DNA of 64,000 nt from Methanococcoides sp. EBM-47 (lineage in GTDB: Archaea > Halobacteriota > Methanosarcinia > Methanosarcinales > Methanosarcinaceae), in assembly GCA_001896725.1 (NCBI GenBank), contig MPPA01000009.1, positions 1 to 64,000 on the forward strand. The letters run 5' to 3'. Under the pieces are notes generated by a model. The model was given only the letters and a program-made list of their open reading frames with translations. It did no database searches and was not told the origin of the DNA. Shown one piece after another: positions 36,085 to 43,690 of the stretch. Numbering within the stretch: position 1 is the stretch's first letter; every line of letters starts with the position of its first letter. A program made the position numbers and the translations under genes.

Positions 36085-36128
36085 ATCAGTACATTTATGA
36101 GCCTTTCCGACATCCCTCCTGTCAATGA
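36081..36128 (+). CDS. 15-codon mini-ORF linking TrmB and Rsm22 genes
   Basis: ATG 36081 overlaps the TrmB stop (ATGA) and its own TGA at 36126-36128 overlaps the ATG of the Rsm22 gene (ATGA). The peptide would be MNQYIYEPFRHPSCQ. There is no good Shine-Dalgarno for the Rsm22 ATG, so reinitiation from this frame could supply its translation. It may be chance, but the double overlap is neat. Confidence 0.4.
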   Translation: MNQYIYEPFRHPSCQ

Positions 36129-37633
36129 AGAAGGATAGTGAAAAGGAAATAATCTCCACTCTTAAGTATGTCTCCCACATGAAATCTGAGCTCATGCTGT
36201 CGGAGATCAGGAATTACATTACAAGTGACATGTCGGTCGAACAGATATATGGTGTTATCAGGCCCTTTCTGTACGAACTGGATATTGATGTCATTCAAGA
36301 GGGTGCTGATCTTAGGCTGAGACGGTCCCCTCCAGCAGTGGTAATGAAGCTTACAGAGAACGAGATAAAGAAAAATGAGCTTTTCTTTAGGTCTGCAGTG
36401 GTTTCGGCAAAACTACAGACGCTCATAGAACAGTATATCAGCAAGAAGACCGCAAAGCAGTGGAACGATCCGGTTGTCCTGGACAGGATCAGAAAAGCGG
36501 TTTTGGACCAGAAGGATCTATACTGGAAAGAAGGCAGTTCCCGTAAAATATCTTATAAAAAAGGATACAATGTGCTGGGATATCTTGCTTATCAGTTCCC
36601 GGTATATTTTGTGCAGTTCCAGCATATACTGTATGATATGGCTCTGTCCGGTATACTCAAAACACGTATGAAGGTCCTTGATGTAGGTACAGGTCCAGGT
36701 ACCGTACCTCTGGCTATTGCTGATTTCTACAAACGGCTGGAAGGTCGCAAGGTCGACATTCACTGTGTGGAACTGTATGATGAAAATATTGAAGCTTTTA
36801 ATTCCATTGTTCCGCAATACGCATCTGATTACGTAACTCTGCACGAGCCTATAAGGTCAGACGTGTGTAAAATAAAACCGGAGAGCTTGCCTGAGAACAT
36901 CGACCTTATGGTGTTCTCTAATGTGCTCAATGAGATCAAGGATGTTACTATAGAGCAAAAAGCTGACATGGTATTGAAACTGGCTCAAAGGCTTGCACCT
37001 GATGGCAGTATACTTGTAATAGAGCCTGCGGACAGAACTAACTCGGTGGAACTGCGCAGGTTGAGCATTGCGCTTAAAGAGGCGGGCCTTGGTATATACG
37101 CTCCATGTTCCTTTATATGGAACACAGGTTGCAGTCTTAAAGAGTGCTGGAGCTTCGAGCAAAAGCAGGATATTAATCCAACGCTGCTGATGCACAGGCT
37201 TGCAGAGTGCGATGAGCCATATCGTTACATCAATACAGACCTTAAATATTCTTATTTTATAGTGAGAAAGGATGGTCTTACCAAAGAGTGTTACAGGGTC
37301 CCTCCAAAAGCACGATTTGCACGCTTCTCTAAAATAGGTATGCACAAAGATAAGCGCATTAATGTGGTATGTTCCCTGATGTCAGGTGATCTGGGAGATG
37401 GAAAGTACAGTCTTTACAAGCTGTGTGACGGCACATCCAGAAAAGCCGTATATGCTGTACTTCCATGGCACAATGTCACCGAGGACAATAGCCTTATTAA
37501 ACGGGCTAAGTACGGAGAGATATTAGAGATCCATAATGTGCTTGTGAACTACAATAAGGAAAAGGACGCTTATAATCTTCTTCTTAGCAAAGGAAGTACA
37601 GTTGGTCGTGCTGGCTATGAAAACGATGATTAG
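36125..37633 (+). CDS. Rsm22/METTL17-family ribosome-associated methyltransferase-like protein
   Basis: A 502-residue protein. A helical N-terminal third (about 1-150) is followed by a SAM-binding core VLDVGTGPGTVPLAIADFY, acidic CVELYDENIEAF, and FSNVLNEI. Next comes a cysteine cluster, C328, C336 and C341 (APCSFIWNTGCSLKECW), like the Fe-S site of mitochondrial METTL17/Rsm22, and a C-terminal OB-like region. Such proteins bind the small ribosomal subunit during assembly. A 118-base copy of its 3' end lies at 42077-42194. It is probably translated by coupling to the mini-ORF upstream. Confidence 0.85.
   Translation: MKKDSEKEIISTLKYVSHMKSELMLSEIRNYITSDMSVEQIYGVIRPFLYELDIDVIQEGADLRLRRSPPAVVMKLTENEIKKNELFFRSAVVSAKLQTLIEQYISKKTAKQWNDPVVLDRIRKAVLDQKDLYWKEGSSRKISYKKGYNVLGYLAYQFPVYFVQFQHILYDMALSGILKTRMKVLDVGTGPGTVPLAIADFYKRLEGRKVDIHCVELYDENIEAFNSIVPQYASDYVTLHEPIRSDVCKIKPESLPENIDLMVFSNVLNEIKDVTIEQKADMVLKLAQRLAPDGSILVIEPADRTNSVELRRLSIALKEAGLGIYAPCSFIWNTGCSLKECWSFEQKQDINPTLLMHRLAECDEPYRYINTDLKYSYFIVRKDGLTKECYRVPPKARFARFSKIGMHKDKRINVVCSLMSGDLGDGKYSLYKLCDGTSRKAVYAVLPWHNVTEDNSLIKRAKYGEILEIHNVLVNYNKEKDAYNLLLSKGSTVGRAGYENDD
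37475..37592 (+). repeat. Source copy of a 118-base direct repeat (inside the Rsm22 gene)
   Basis: This part of the Rsm22 3' region is repeated without gaps at 42077-42194 with four mismatches (about 97% identity). Confidence 0.9.
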
Positions 37634-37766
37634 TCACCTTTTTCTGGTTTTAGTTCCCCAGACGTTTTATTTATTCAGTGATAACTGCGGTTTCATTTGA
37701 AGTTTAAGAAGTTCTTTAATATGTGCTCTTCCATATTATGACCAGCAGTTCAAAAGGGAGAAATTC

Positions 37767-39110
37767 ATGAACCGATCACAATTCATAATGTACGGATCGA
37801 TCGCTATGCTTCTTGTCCATATGGCAGGAGCAACAGCATTTGCAGGCAATGTGGCTGTTTCCGAGCCTGCAATAGCAATCACAGAAAAGGTCATATCTTC
37901 CACTGTAGGTGGTGTGATCTCCAATGCAGGAGAGATCATTGAAATGGACAAGATAAGTGCTGACCCAAGCTATCATCATCTGATGTTACAACCCGGGACC
38001 ATTGGGAACTTCAGTGTTACCGTAACAAACAAGGAAGATGTTGCAGTTACACTGCATCCCAGATTGGTAATTACACCATATGCTTTTGGTCACATGGATG
38101 AGAGCTGGGTTACGATAGCTCCTTCAGAGAAAGTCCTTGAGGCAGGAGAAAAGTCACAGTTCGATGTAAAGGTATCCATTCCCGAAGATGCAGAGACAGG
38201 GAATTATGCTGCAACGCTATCTTTTATGGAAAATGTACCTGAAGGAGACATATTGTACCAGGGATCCCCGGGCATTGTGCAGCTGTACGTAGACGTCTGG
38301 ATACCACCCCAAGTGCAGATCTTCACAACAAACATATATGATAGGGTGGAAGCTGGGAAAATATACGATTATGAGATCATGCTGATGAATACTGGTGACT
38401 CCGAAATTGCCATAGCCCCAAAGCTTGTGGAGAACATGTACTATCCCATGGAGGACATATACCCCCCAATAGTTGCTGATGTAAGCTCAGTGTCAATGGA
38501 CTCTGCAGTATCGATGCCATATTATAGAGTATACCAGCAGGCCTTTGGAACTGATGCCATTACGATCACAGCCCCGTTAAGCATAAAGCCGGAAGAAAAC
38601 GCTATTGTAAAGGTACAGGTAAATGTGCCTGCTGATGCAAAAGAGGACTTTTCGGGCAGCATAGATCTGGATATAGATGATCCAGGTGTTCGCGGATATG
38701 CAGATCTGGTGCCTCTTAATTTTCATGTGGCGGTAAAGCCTGAAAAGCCCTATGAGATCCCTTTCAGGGTAAATGATAATGGAACAGTTATCATCGAGCT
38801 TAAGTCATATGATATGTATCTCTCAAGCAGCAGTACAAACCCATCCTTTGAGGTGAGGCTAATAGACCCACAGGGCGAGGAGGTCGAAGTGGTCCAGAAA
38901 ACCATACAGTATGATGGTATGGTCACAGTGAGGAGCATTCCCTACCCTGTTTCCAAGATATCAGGCAATGATACAGAATATCAGAGCTATTCACAGGCCT
39001 ATGCGGAAACTTATATGGCGCAGGCATCTGCAGGTCAGTGGACCCTGTCAGTGATGCCGCATAGCACGGAGACCTTTGAGTACTCCATAAATATCGAACC
39101 TTCCCAATGA
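37767..39110 (+). CDS. Secreted beta-sandwich protein, unknown function
   Basis: A 447-residue exported protein. A signal peptide (MYGSIAMLLVHMAGATAFA) precedes several Ig-like/NEW3-type modules: GNFSVTVTNKEDVAVTLHPRL, KSQFDVKVSIPEDAETGNYAATLSF, YDYEIMLMNTGDSEIAIAPK and AIVKVQVNVPADAKEDFSG. The C-terminal part (QWTLSVMPHSTETFEYSIN) is another sandwich. There is no C-terminal helix or sorting signal, so it may be released or held by the S-layer. GGGAG stands six bases before the ATG. It is followed by an inverted repeat with the convergent gene. Confidence 0.65.
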   Translation: MNRSQFIMYGSIAMLLVHMAGATAFAGNVAVSEPAIAITEKVISSTVGGVISNAGEIIEMDKISADPSYHHLMLQPGTIGNFSVTVTNKEDVAVTLHPRLVITPYAFGHMDESWVTIAPSEKVLEAGEKSQFDVKVSIPEDAETGNYAATLSFMENVPEGDILYQGSPGIVQLYVDVWIPPQVQIFTTNIYDRVEAGKIYDYEIMLMNTGDSEIAIAPKLVENMYYPMEDIYPPIVADVSSVSMDSAVSMPYYRVYQQAFGTDAITITAPLSIKPEENAIVKVQVNVPADAKEDFSGSIDLDIDDPGVRGYADLVPLNFHVAVKPEKPYEIPFRVNDNGTVIIELKSYDMYLSSSSTNPSFEVRLIDPQGEEVEVVQKTIQYDGMVTVRSIPYPVSKISGNDTEYQSYSQAYAETYMAQASAGQWTLSVMPHSTETFEYSINIEPSQ

Positions 39111-39141
39111 ACATGAAGTGAAGTTGCCAGCCTGACGGGAA

Positions 39142-39816
39142 CTAGAGGGGAAGCTGGCACTTCCCATCCTTTATGCTCATGCTGATCTGGTCACCGCCAA
39201 CTGAAAAGGGAACAGAGGCTCTTGTATTTATATTGAATCCTACCAGAAAACTTCCTAGGATCTCTTTTTGATCTTTTGCTATCTTTAGCTGCAGAAAATC
39301 GTGAGTATAGCGAGAAGGTATTCCTATTACGGCATCAGAGATGCCTTCAAGAGCATCTAATCGCGGGCATGGCTGTTCTGTGACAAACATACAGATTGGG
39401 TCATCCATATTGCTGTTCCTTACGGATCTTTTGTCATAGAAAACGATATTTCCCATGATAAATGGATCAGCATCTCCACCGAGCTCATTTATCGTATTAG
39501 GGTCTTGTATATCCTCACCTATCATTTTTCCTTTATGGTACATTTTTATGGTATTTACCGGCCAATCGTATTCTTTGTTCACCATTAGAGAAAGGACCAC
39601 ATCAGAGCACAGTGCTCTTTTCATTCCAACATTGTGTTTCTGTCCGATCATCTTGGAACCGATCTGTTCATCCAGCAGTTCAAGTTCTTTTATCTTATAT
39701 AAGTCTGCTGTATCAAGAGGTATTACTCTACAAACGCCTTTGACAGATATCAGTTCTCTTTTCGCTGTTTCGATCATTCTTGTTAGCTGGCTCATTTTTG
39801 CTATGGTTTCTGTCAT
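39142..39816 (-). CDS. Conserved hypothetical protein
   Basis: A 224-residue soluble protein I do not recognise. Visible pieces are KGVCRVIPLDTADLYKI, CSDVVLSLMVNKEYDWPVN, FIMGNIVFYDKRS, ICMFVTEQPCPRLDALEG and VGFNINTRASVPFSVGGDQI. There are three to five Cys but no zinc pattern. The ATG has no Shine-Dalgarno and a TTTAAATAAG element about 25 bases upstream suggests a leaderless transcript. Its last codons lie inside an inverted repeat (GTTGCCAGC/GCTGGCAC, 39123-39160) shared with the convergent upstream gene's terminator zone. Confidence 0.5.
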   Translation of the reverse strand: MTETIAKMSQLTRMIETAKRELISVKGVCRVIPLDTADLYKIKELELLDEQIGSKMIGQKHNVGMKRALCSDVVLSLMVNKEYDWPVNTIKMYHKGKMIGEDIQDPNTINELGGDADPFIMGNIVFYDKRSVRNSNMDDPICMFVTEQPCPRLDALEGISDAVIGIPSRYTHDFLQLKIAKDQKEILGSFLVGFNINTRASVPFSVGGDQISMSIKDGKCQLPL

Positions 39817-39893
39817 GAGTTAAAGATATGATTTATCTTATTTAAAATACTAGTATATCTAAATTAAATATAAAGAACTATACTCATTAACTT

Positions 39894-39905
39894 AAAACAT
39901 GTTTT
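39894..39905. promoter_or_regulatory. 12-bp palindrome between divergent genes
   Basis: AAAACATGTTTT lies in the 220-base region between the hypothetical gene (minus) and the methyltransferase-ATP-grasp gene (plus). It could be an operator; AT-rich palindromes also arise by chance. Confidence 0.3.
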
Positions 39906-40037
39906 TTAAACTACTTAGTATACATTCGTGGAGGGAATTTTGCTCAATAAATCAGCAATTCATTTTTATTCTATTAATTACATTAAATTGGCTTGTGGAC
40001 ATTCCAGTCCATTTCCAAATCCGGAAGGTCAAGTTAG

Positions 40038-42005
40038 ATGAACCGAAATACTTTGATATACTCCCAGAAGAAGTATGCGCCAAAACCTAAAAGTCTTGGG
40101 CCCGTATCCAGTCTTGAAGAACATGTGAACCCTGACTGGTGGAAGAAGATATTCAATTCCCTTTATCTGAAGACAGATGCTGATGTAGTAGGTGATTCAG
40201 AGATAACCAGGGAAGAGATAGATATGTTCCTCTCTGTTCTAAACCTTTCGAAGGAGAGCAGGGTCCTGGACCTATGCTGTGGACAGGGGCGTCACTCTTT
40301 GGAAATGGCAAGACGAGGTTTCAAGAATGTAGAAGGGTTGGACAGATCACATTACCTTATTCAAAGAGCAAAAAGCACTGCAAAAAAAGAGGGGCTGAAC
40401 GTACGATTCAAGGAAGGGGATGCGCGTAAAACACCATATTTGACCGACAATTTTGATGCTGTGTTCCTGCTGGGGAACAGTTTCGGTTATTTTGAAACTT
40501 CCGAAGAGGATCTGAGGGTGCTTAATGAAGTAAAAAGAGTGCTCAAACCCTGGGGAAAAATTATGCTGGATGTGACCGATGGGTCTTATCTGAAATCAAA
40601 TTATCAGCCCAGATCATGGGAGTGGATAGATAAACATAATTTCGTATGCAGAGAACGTTCCCTATCCATCGATGGTCAGAAACTGATCTCCAGAGAGGTC
40701 ATCGTCAATGATGAACAGGGCGTCATTGCCGATCAGTTCTATGCAGAAAGGCTTTATACTCAGGAATCGCTTCAGGAGCTTCTCAAAAAGGCTGGTTTCA
40801 TTGATACCGAGGTCGTAACCTCCCTTGGGGTCAACAGTAAGAGAAACCAGGACCTTGGCATGATGGAGAAGCGCATAATAATTACAGCTATACTGCGCAA
40901 GGAATGGACAGAGCCAAAAAAGAAGGTCCATGCGATGCAAAAGAATGTAGTGGTAGTATTCGGTGATCCATCCAAGAGGGATTCTCTGAAACCATGCGGT
41001 GTTTTCGATGATGACGATCTGTACACCATTGACCAGCTAAAAGGAGTTCTTAAGGAAAAAGAGGAATATTCCTTCAGGTTCCTAGATAACCATGACACCC
41101 TTATACAGGACCTGCAACGACTTAAGGGAAAAGTGGACTTCGTTTTTAATCTTTGTGATGAAGGCTACTCCAATGATCCGCTGAAAGAACTGCATGTACC
41201 GGCTCTGCTCGAGATGTTGGGTATACCTTACACAGGTTCGGGGCCACAGTGCCTTGCCTTCTGCTATGATAAAGCTCTGGTAAGGGGTATTGCTAAGGAG
41301 CTCGGTGTGCCTGTGTCCGAAGGTGTCGTCATTAAGGCAGAGGATGTTCTGTTCGAAGTCCCCATGCAGTTCCCGGTAATAGTCAAACCTAACTTTGGGG
41401 ATTCAAGTTTCGGCCTCAATCAGCATAGTGTATGTTACGATCGTGATGAGGTCGTAAGGGCGATCTATGACATACGGGAAGGGCTGGGTTATGACAAACC
41501 TATCCTCATCGAAGAGTTCCTCACAGGCAAGGACCTGAGCATAGGCATTATAGGCAATCCCCATGAGAACTATACTGTGCTGCCGATCATAGAAGAGGAT
41601 TATTCAGTACTTCCTCCTGAATTGCCCCGAATGTGCGGGTATGAGGCAAAATGGATACCGGATTCTCCATACTGGAAGATCCGCTCTATTGCTGCTGACA
41701 TATCCAAGGAAATGGAGGAGTTCATATTGGACTGCAGCTTAAAGATGATCAAGAGGCTCGAGTGCAGGGATTACACACGCCTTGACTGGAGAATGGATGC
41801 AGCAGGTAACCCAAAATTGCTGGAAGTGAATCCCAACCCAGGATGGTGCTGGGACGGGCACCTGGCTAAAATGGCAGCACTGGCAGACATATCTTATCAG
41901 GAAATGATCGCCAGCATCCTCAAAAGCGCAGAAGAGAGGATAACAGGGGCAGAAGCGATCAAGAGTGCGGGACCTGTTTCAGAATTTAATTTCAGGCTAT
42001 GTTAG
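40038..42005 (+). CDS. Fusion of SAM methyltransferase and D-Ala-D-Ala-ligase-like ATP-grasp enzyme
   Basis: A 655-residue two-domain protein. Residues about 60-295 are a class I methyltransferase: VLDLCCGQGRHSLEMARRG, EGLDRS, FKEGDARKTPY and VFLLGNSFGYFET. Residues about 310-640 are an ATP-grasp of the D-Ala-D-Ala ligase kind: VVVVFGDPSKRDS, GIPYTGSGPQCLAFCYDKAL, PVIVKPNFGDSSFGL, ILIEEFLTGKDLSIGI and LDWRMDAAGNPKLLEVNPN. Both sites look intact. Methanosarcinales lack murein, so the ligase half probably joins other amino acids or carboxylates and the methyltransferase half modifies substrate or product. AAGGTCA stands before the ATG. Single gene. Confidence 0.88.
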   Translation: MNRNTLIYSQKKYAPKPKSLGPVSSLEEHVNPDWWKKIFNSLYLKTDADVVGDSEITREEIDMFLSVLNLSKESRVLDLCCGQGRHSLEMARRGFKNVEGLDRSHYLIQRAKSTAKKEGLNVRFKEGDARKTPYLTDNFDAVFLLGNSFGYFETSEEDLRVLNEVKRVLKPWGKIMLDVTDGSYLKSNYQPRSWEWIDKHNFVCRERSLSIDGQKLISREVIVNDEQGVIADQFYAERLYTQESLQELLKKAGFIDTEVVTSLGVNSKRNQDLGMMEKRIIITAILRKEWTEPKKKVHAMQKNVVVVFGDPSKRDSLKPCGVFDDDDLYTIDQLKGVLKEKEEYSFRFLDNHDTLIQDLQRLKGKVDFVFNLCDEGYSNDPLKELHVPALLEMLGIPYTGSGPQCLAFCYDKALVRGIAKELGVPVSEGVVIKAEDVLFEVPMQFPVIVKPNFGDSSFGLNQHSVCYDRDEVVRAIYDIREGLGYDKPILIEEFLTGKDLSIGIIGNPHENYTVLPIIEEDYSVLPPELPRMCGYEAKWIPDSPYWKIRSIAADISKEMEEFILDCSLKMIKRLECRDYTRLDWRMDAAGNPKLLEVNPNPGWCWDGHLAKMAALADISYQEMIASILKSAEERITGAEAIKSAGPVSEFNFRLC

Positions 42006-42076
42006 CAGCAGCGTAGGGAATGATGTTTAGTATTGGTGCATGTCGTGGTGGTGTGGGCCAAGAAGGTAACTGAAGA

Positions 42077-42194
42077 GTCACCGAGGACAATAGCCTTATT
42101 AAACGGGCTAAGTACGGAGAAATATTAGAGATCTATAATGTGCTTGTGAACTATAATAAGGAAAAGGACGCTAATAATCTTCTTCTTAGCAAAG
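42077..42194 (+). repeat. Duplicated fragment of the Rsm22 gene
   Basis: 118 bases match 37475-37592 ungapped with four mismatches (three C/T or G/A transitions, one T/A). It lies 71 bases after the fusion gene, and decayed transposase sequence follows. It is not in a usable reading frame. Confidence 0.92.
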
Positions 42195-42403
42195 TCAGGA
42201 CAATATCTTTTATCCATTACGTAATAGCTTGAATTTCAATTGCGATGCCATTGCACTAGTGATATTTGCGCATGATTTGCATGTGAACAGGTTTACCAGA
42301 TATCTTGTATCCATTTATGATGGACTTGGTAATGAGCTCGTTGGGATAAAGTGAAATTCAGATAACTCTCTGATGAACAATGAAATTTTATAAATCCACA
42401 CTT

Positions 42404-42698
42404 ACCACTACGGTCAATTGCCGGAAGAAAGAGAGCTGATGACCGTAAGATCATTAATGGTATCCTTCTAATAACTGGTTGCAGATGGAGAGATATGTAA
42501 GCTATGTATGATATCAGATAATTGTCTAAAAAAGCTAAAAATGTTCAGAGGAGCTATTGGACAATTCTTTGCATGGTTGAGACTGGGACCTAGAAAACTG
42601 GCAAGCATATATGAACATTTTAATTGTTCTTAATAGATCTTTAGATACTGTATCCTTTATGTTATATTGGAAAAAGGTGTGAGAGAAGTTTTAAAATG
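42404..42698 (+). pseudogene. Decayed IS5-family transposase
   Basis: Plus-strand codons near 42433-42507 read GRKRADDRKIINGILL, ITGCRWRDM and stop; this is the IS5-type N-terminal helix region. After a large deletion another frame reads RGAIGQFFAWLRLGPRKLAS, YEHFNC (about 42547-42630), then a frameshift to DTVSFMLYWKKV and stop, the C-terminal end of IS5 transposases. The DDE core is gone. No inverted repeats were found. A related remnant lies at 46963-47069. Confidence 0.75.
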
Positions 42699-42794
42699 AG
42701 TTAGATTATAACTAGATTTATATCATAAAAAATAGAGATAGTTTTATTTACAGATAAGTAAATATTATTATCACAATTAGCTATGGGTGGTCGC

Positions 42795-43424
42795 ATGCTA
42801 AAAAGAAGAATAACTTACATGATCATATCGTTGACCTTAATGTTCTTTTTCTCATTTACTGTACTTGCAGCAGATGAGAGGGTCCCTGGAACTGACAGTC
42901 GTGCCTATGCCAACACCGTTGTTGAAAAGGAACTAGGGGGGGCAGCTAATATCAATAATCTTGATAGCTATATAATAGGCGTTGTAGACATGAAAACCAT
43001 GTCATTGGGTGGTGGATATGTAATAGTGGATATGGGTGCAAATGAGTTGATCCTTGATGAGGAAGGAGATGATCTGAGAGTATATGAAAAAGATCAGATA
43101 TTCTACGGCATGGATACTCCCGAAACTTATGAGGTCTTTGTCAGTCAGGATCTTCAGACTTGGAAATCTCTGGGAGAAGGAACTGGGACAGCCGAATTCG
43201 ATCTTGCAGGCTCTGGTCTTAGCTGGGCCAGATACGTAAAAATAGAGGACAGAGAAACAAGCACATCAGGAAGAGAGCCTGGATCAGATATAGATGCTAT
43301 TGAAGCCCTTCATTTCGGAGAAGAACCTAAAGGTGTCATATCAGTGCCTTCAACACCCGGATTTACATTGATCTCAGCTATCATGATGTTTTTTGCACTT
43401 CTGTTCATAAGAAGGGAAGAATAA
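42795..43424 (+). CDS. Exported protein with PGF-CTERM sorting signal
   Basis: A 209-residue protein. A basic start and hydrophobic stretch (MIISLTLMFFFSFTVLA) form a signal peptide. The body is beta-rich (IIGVVDMKTMSLGGGYVIVDMG; DTPETYEVFVSQDLQTWKSLGEG; ARYVKIED), like a carbohydrate-binding or discoidin-like sandwich. The end, STPGF then a helix and RREE, is a PGF-CTERM signal processed by archaeosortase A and lipid-anchored at the cell surface. The ATG at 42795 follows GGGTGGT. A terminator hairpin follows at once. Confidence 0.8.
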   Translation: MLKRRITYMIISLTLMFFFSFTVLAADERVPGTDSRAYANTVVEKELGGAANINNLDSYIIGVVDMKTMSLGGGYVIVDMGANELILDEEGDDLRVYEKDQIFYGMDTPETYEVFVSQDLQTWKSLGEGTGTAEFDLAGSGLSWARYVKIEDRETSTSGREPGSDIDAIEALHFGEEPKGVISVPSTPGFTLISAIMMFFALLFIRREE

Positions 43425-43452
43425 GAGAATGTCTTTCTCTTCTTTGCTTTTT
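43423..43452 (+). terminator. Terminator of the PGF-CTERM gene
   Basis: AAGAGAA-TGTCT-TTCTCTT (43423-43441, overlapping the stop codon) followed by CTTTGCTTTTTTTG. A second hairpin AGATGGC-ATATTTC-GCCATCT lies at 43511-43531, without a T-run. Confidence 0.6.
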
Positions 43453-43690
43453 TTGCTTCAACTCACATCAATTTTTTCAATTGTTTTGAGGTTGTAATTC
43501 CAGAACCAGGAGATGGCATATTTCGCCATCTGCAATTTATTGTGCCAGTATAGAAGTTCAGAAAATTCGATCGAACGCTTGAAGCCCTTGGTCATATTTC
43601 AAGGATACATGTTCAGCAAAAAACTTTTATAAAAATAAAACTATGTTTATAACAATATACGATTTGTTTTATTTTTATTGAGGTGAGAAT

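Noticed and set aside
39899-40090. 63-residue plus-strand frame before the ligase fusion
   Set aside because: No Shine-Dalgarno at its ATG, composition unlike a protein, and it overlaps the start of the well-supported fusion gene.
42195-42400. Residual gene fragment ending in ...GNELVGIK
   Set aside because: A short frame at about 42279-42352 looks protein-like, but I cannot match it to a family and it has no start context.
42783-42794. Start of the PGF-CTERM protein at ATG 42783
   Set aside because: GGGTGGT overlaps this region and is spaced for ATG 42795, which gives a normal signal peptide start (MLKRR).
43511-43531. Hairpin AGATGGC-ATATTTC-GCCATCT as part of a repeat family with 46747-46765
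   Set aside because: The second copy shares only a 5-bp stem and the GCCATCT arm; similarity is too short to claim a family.
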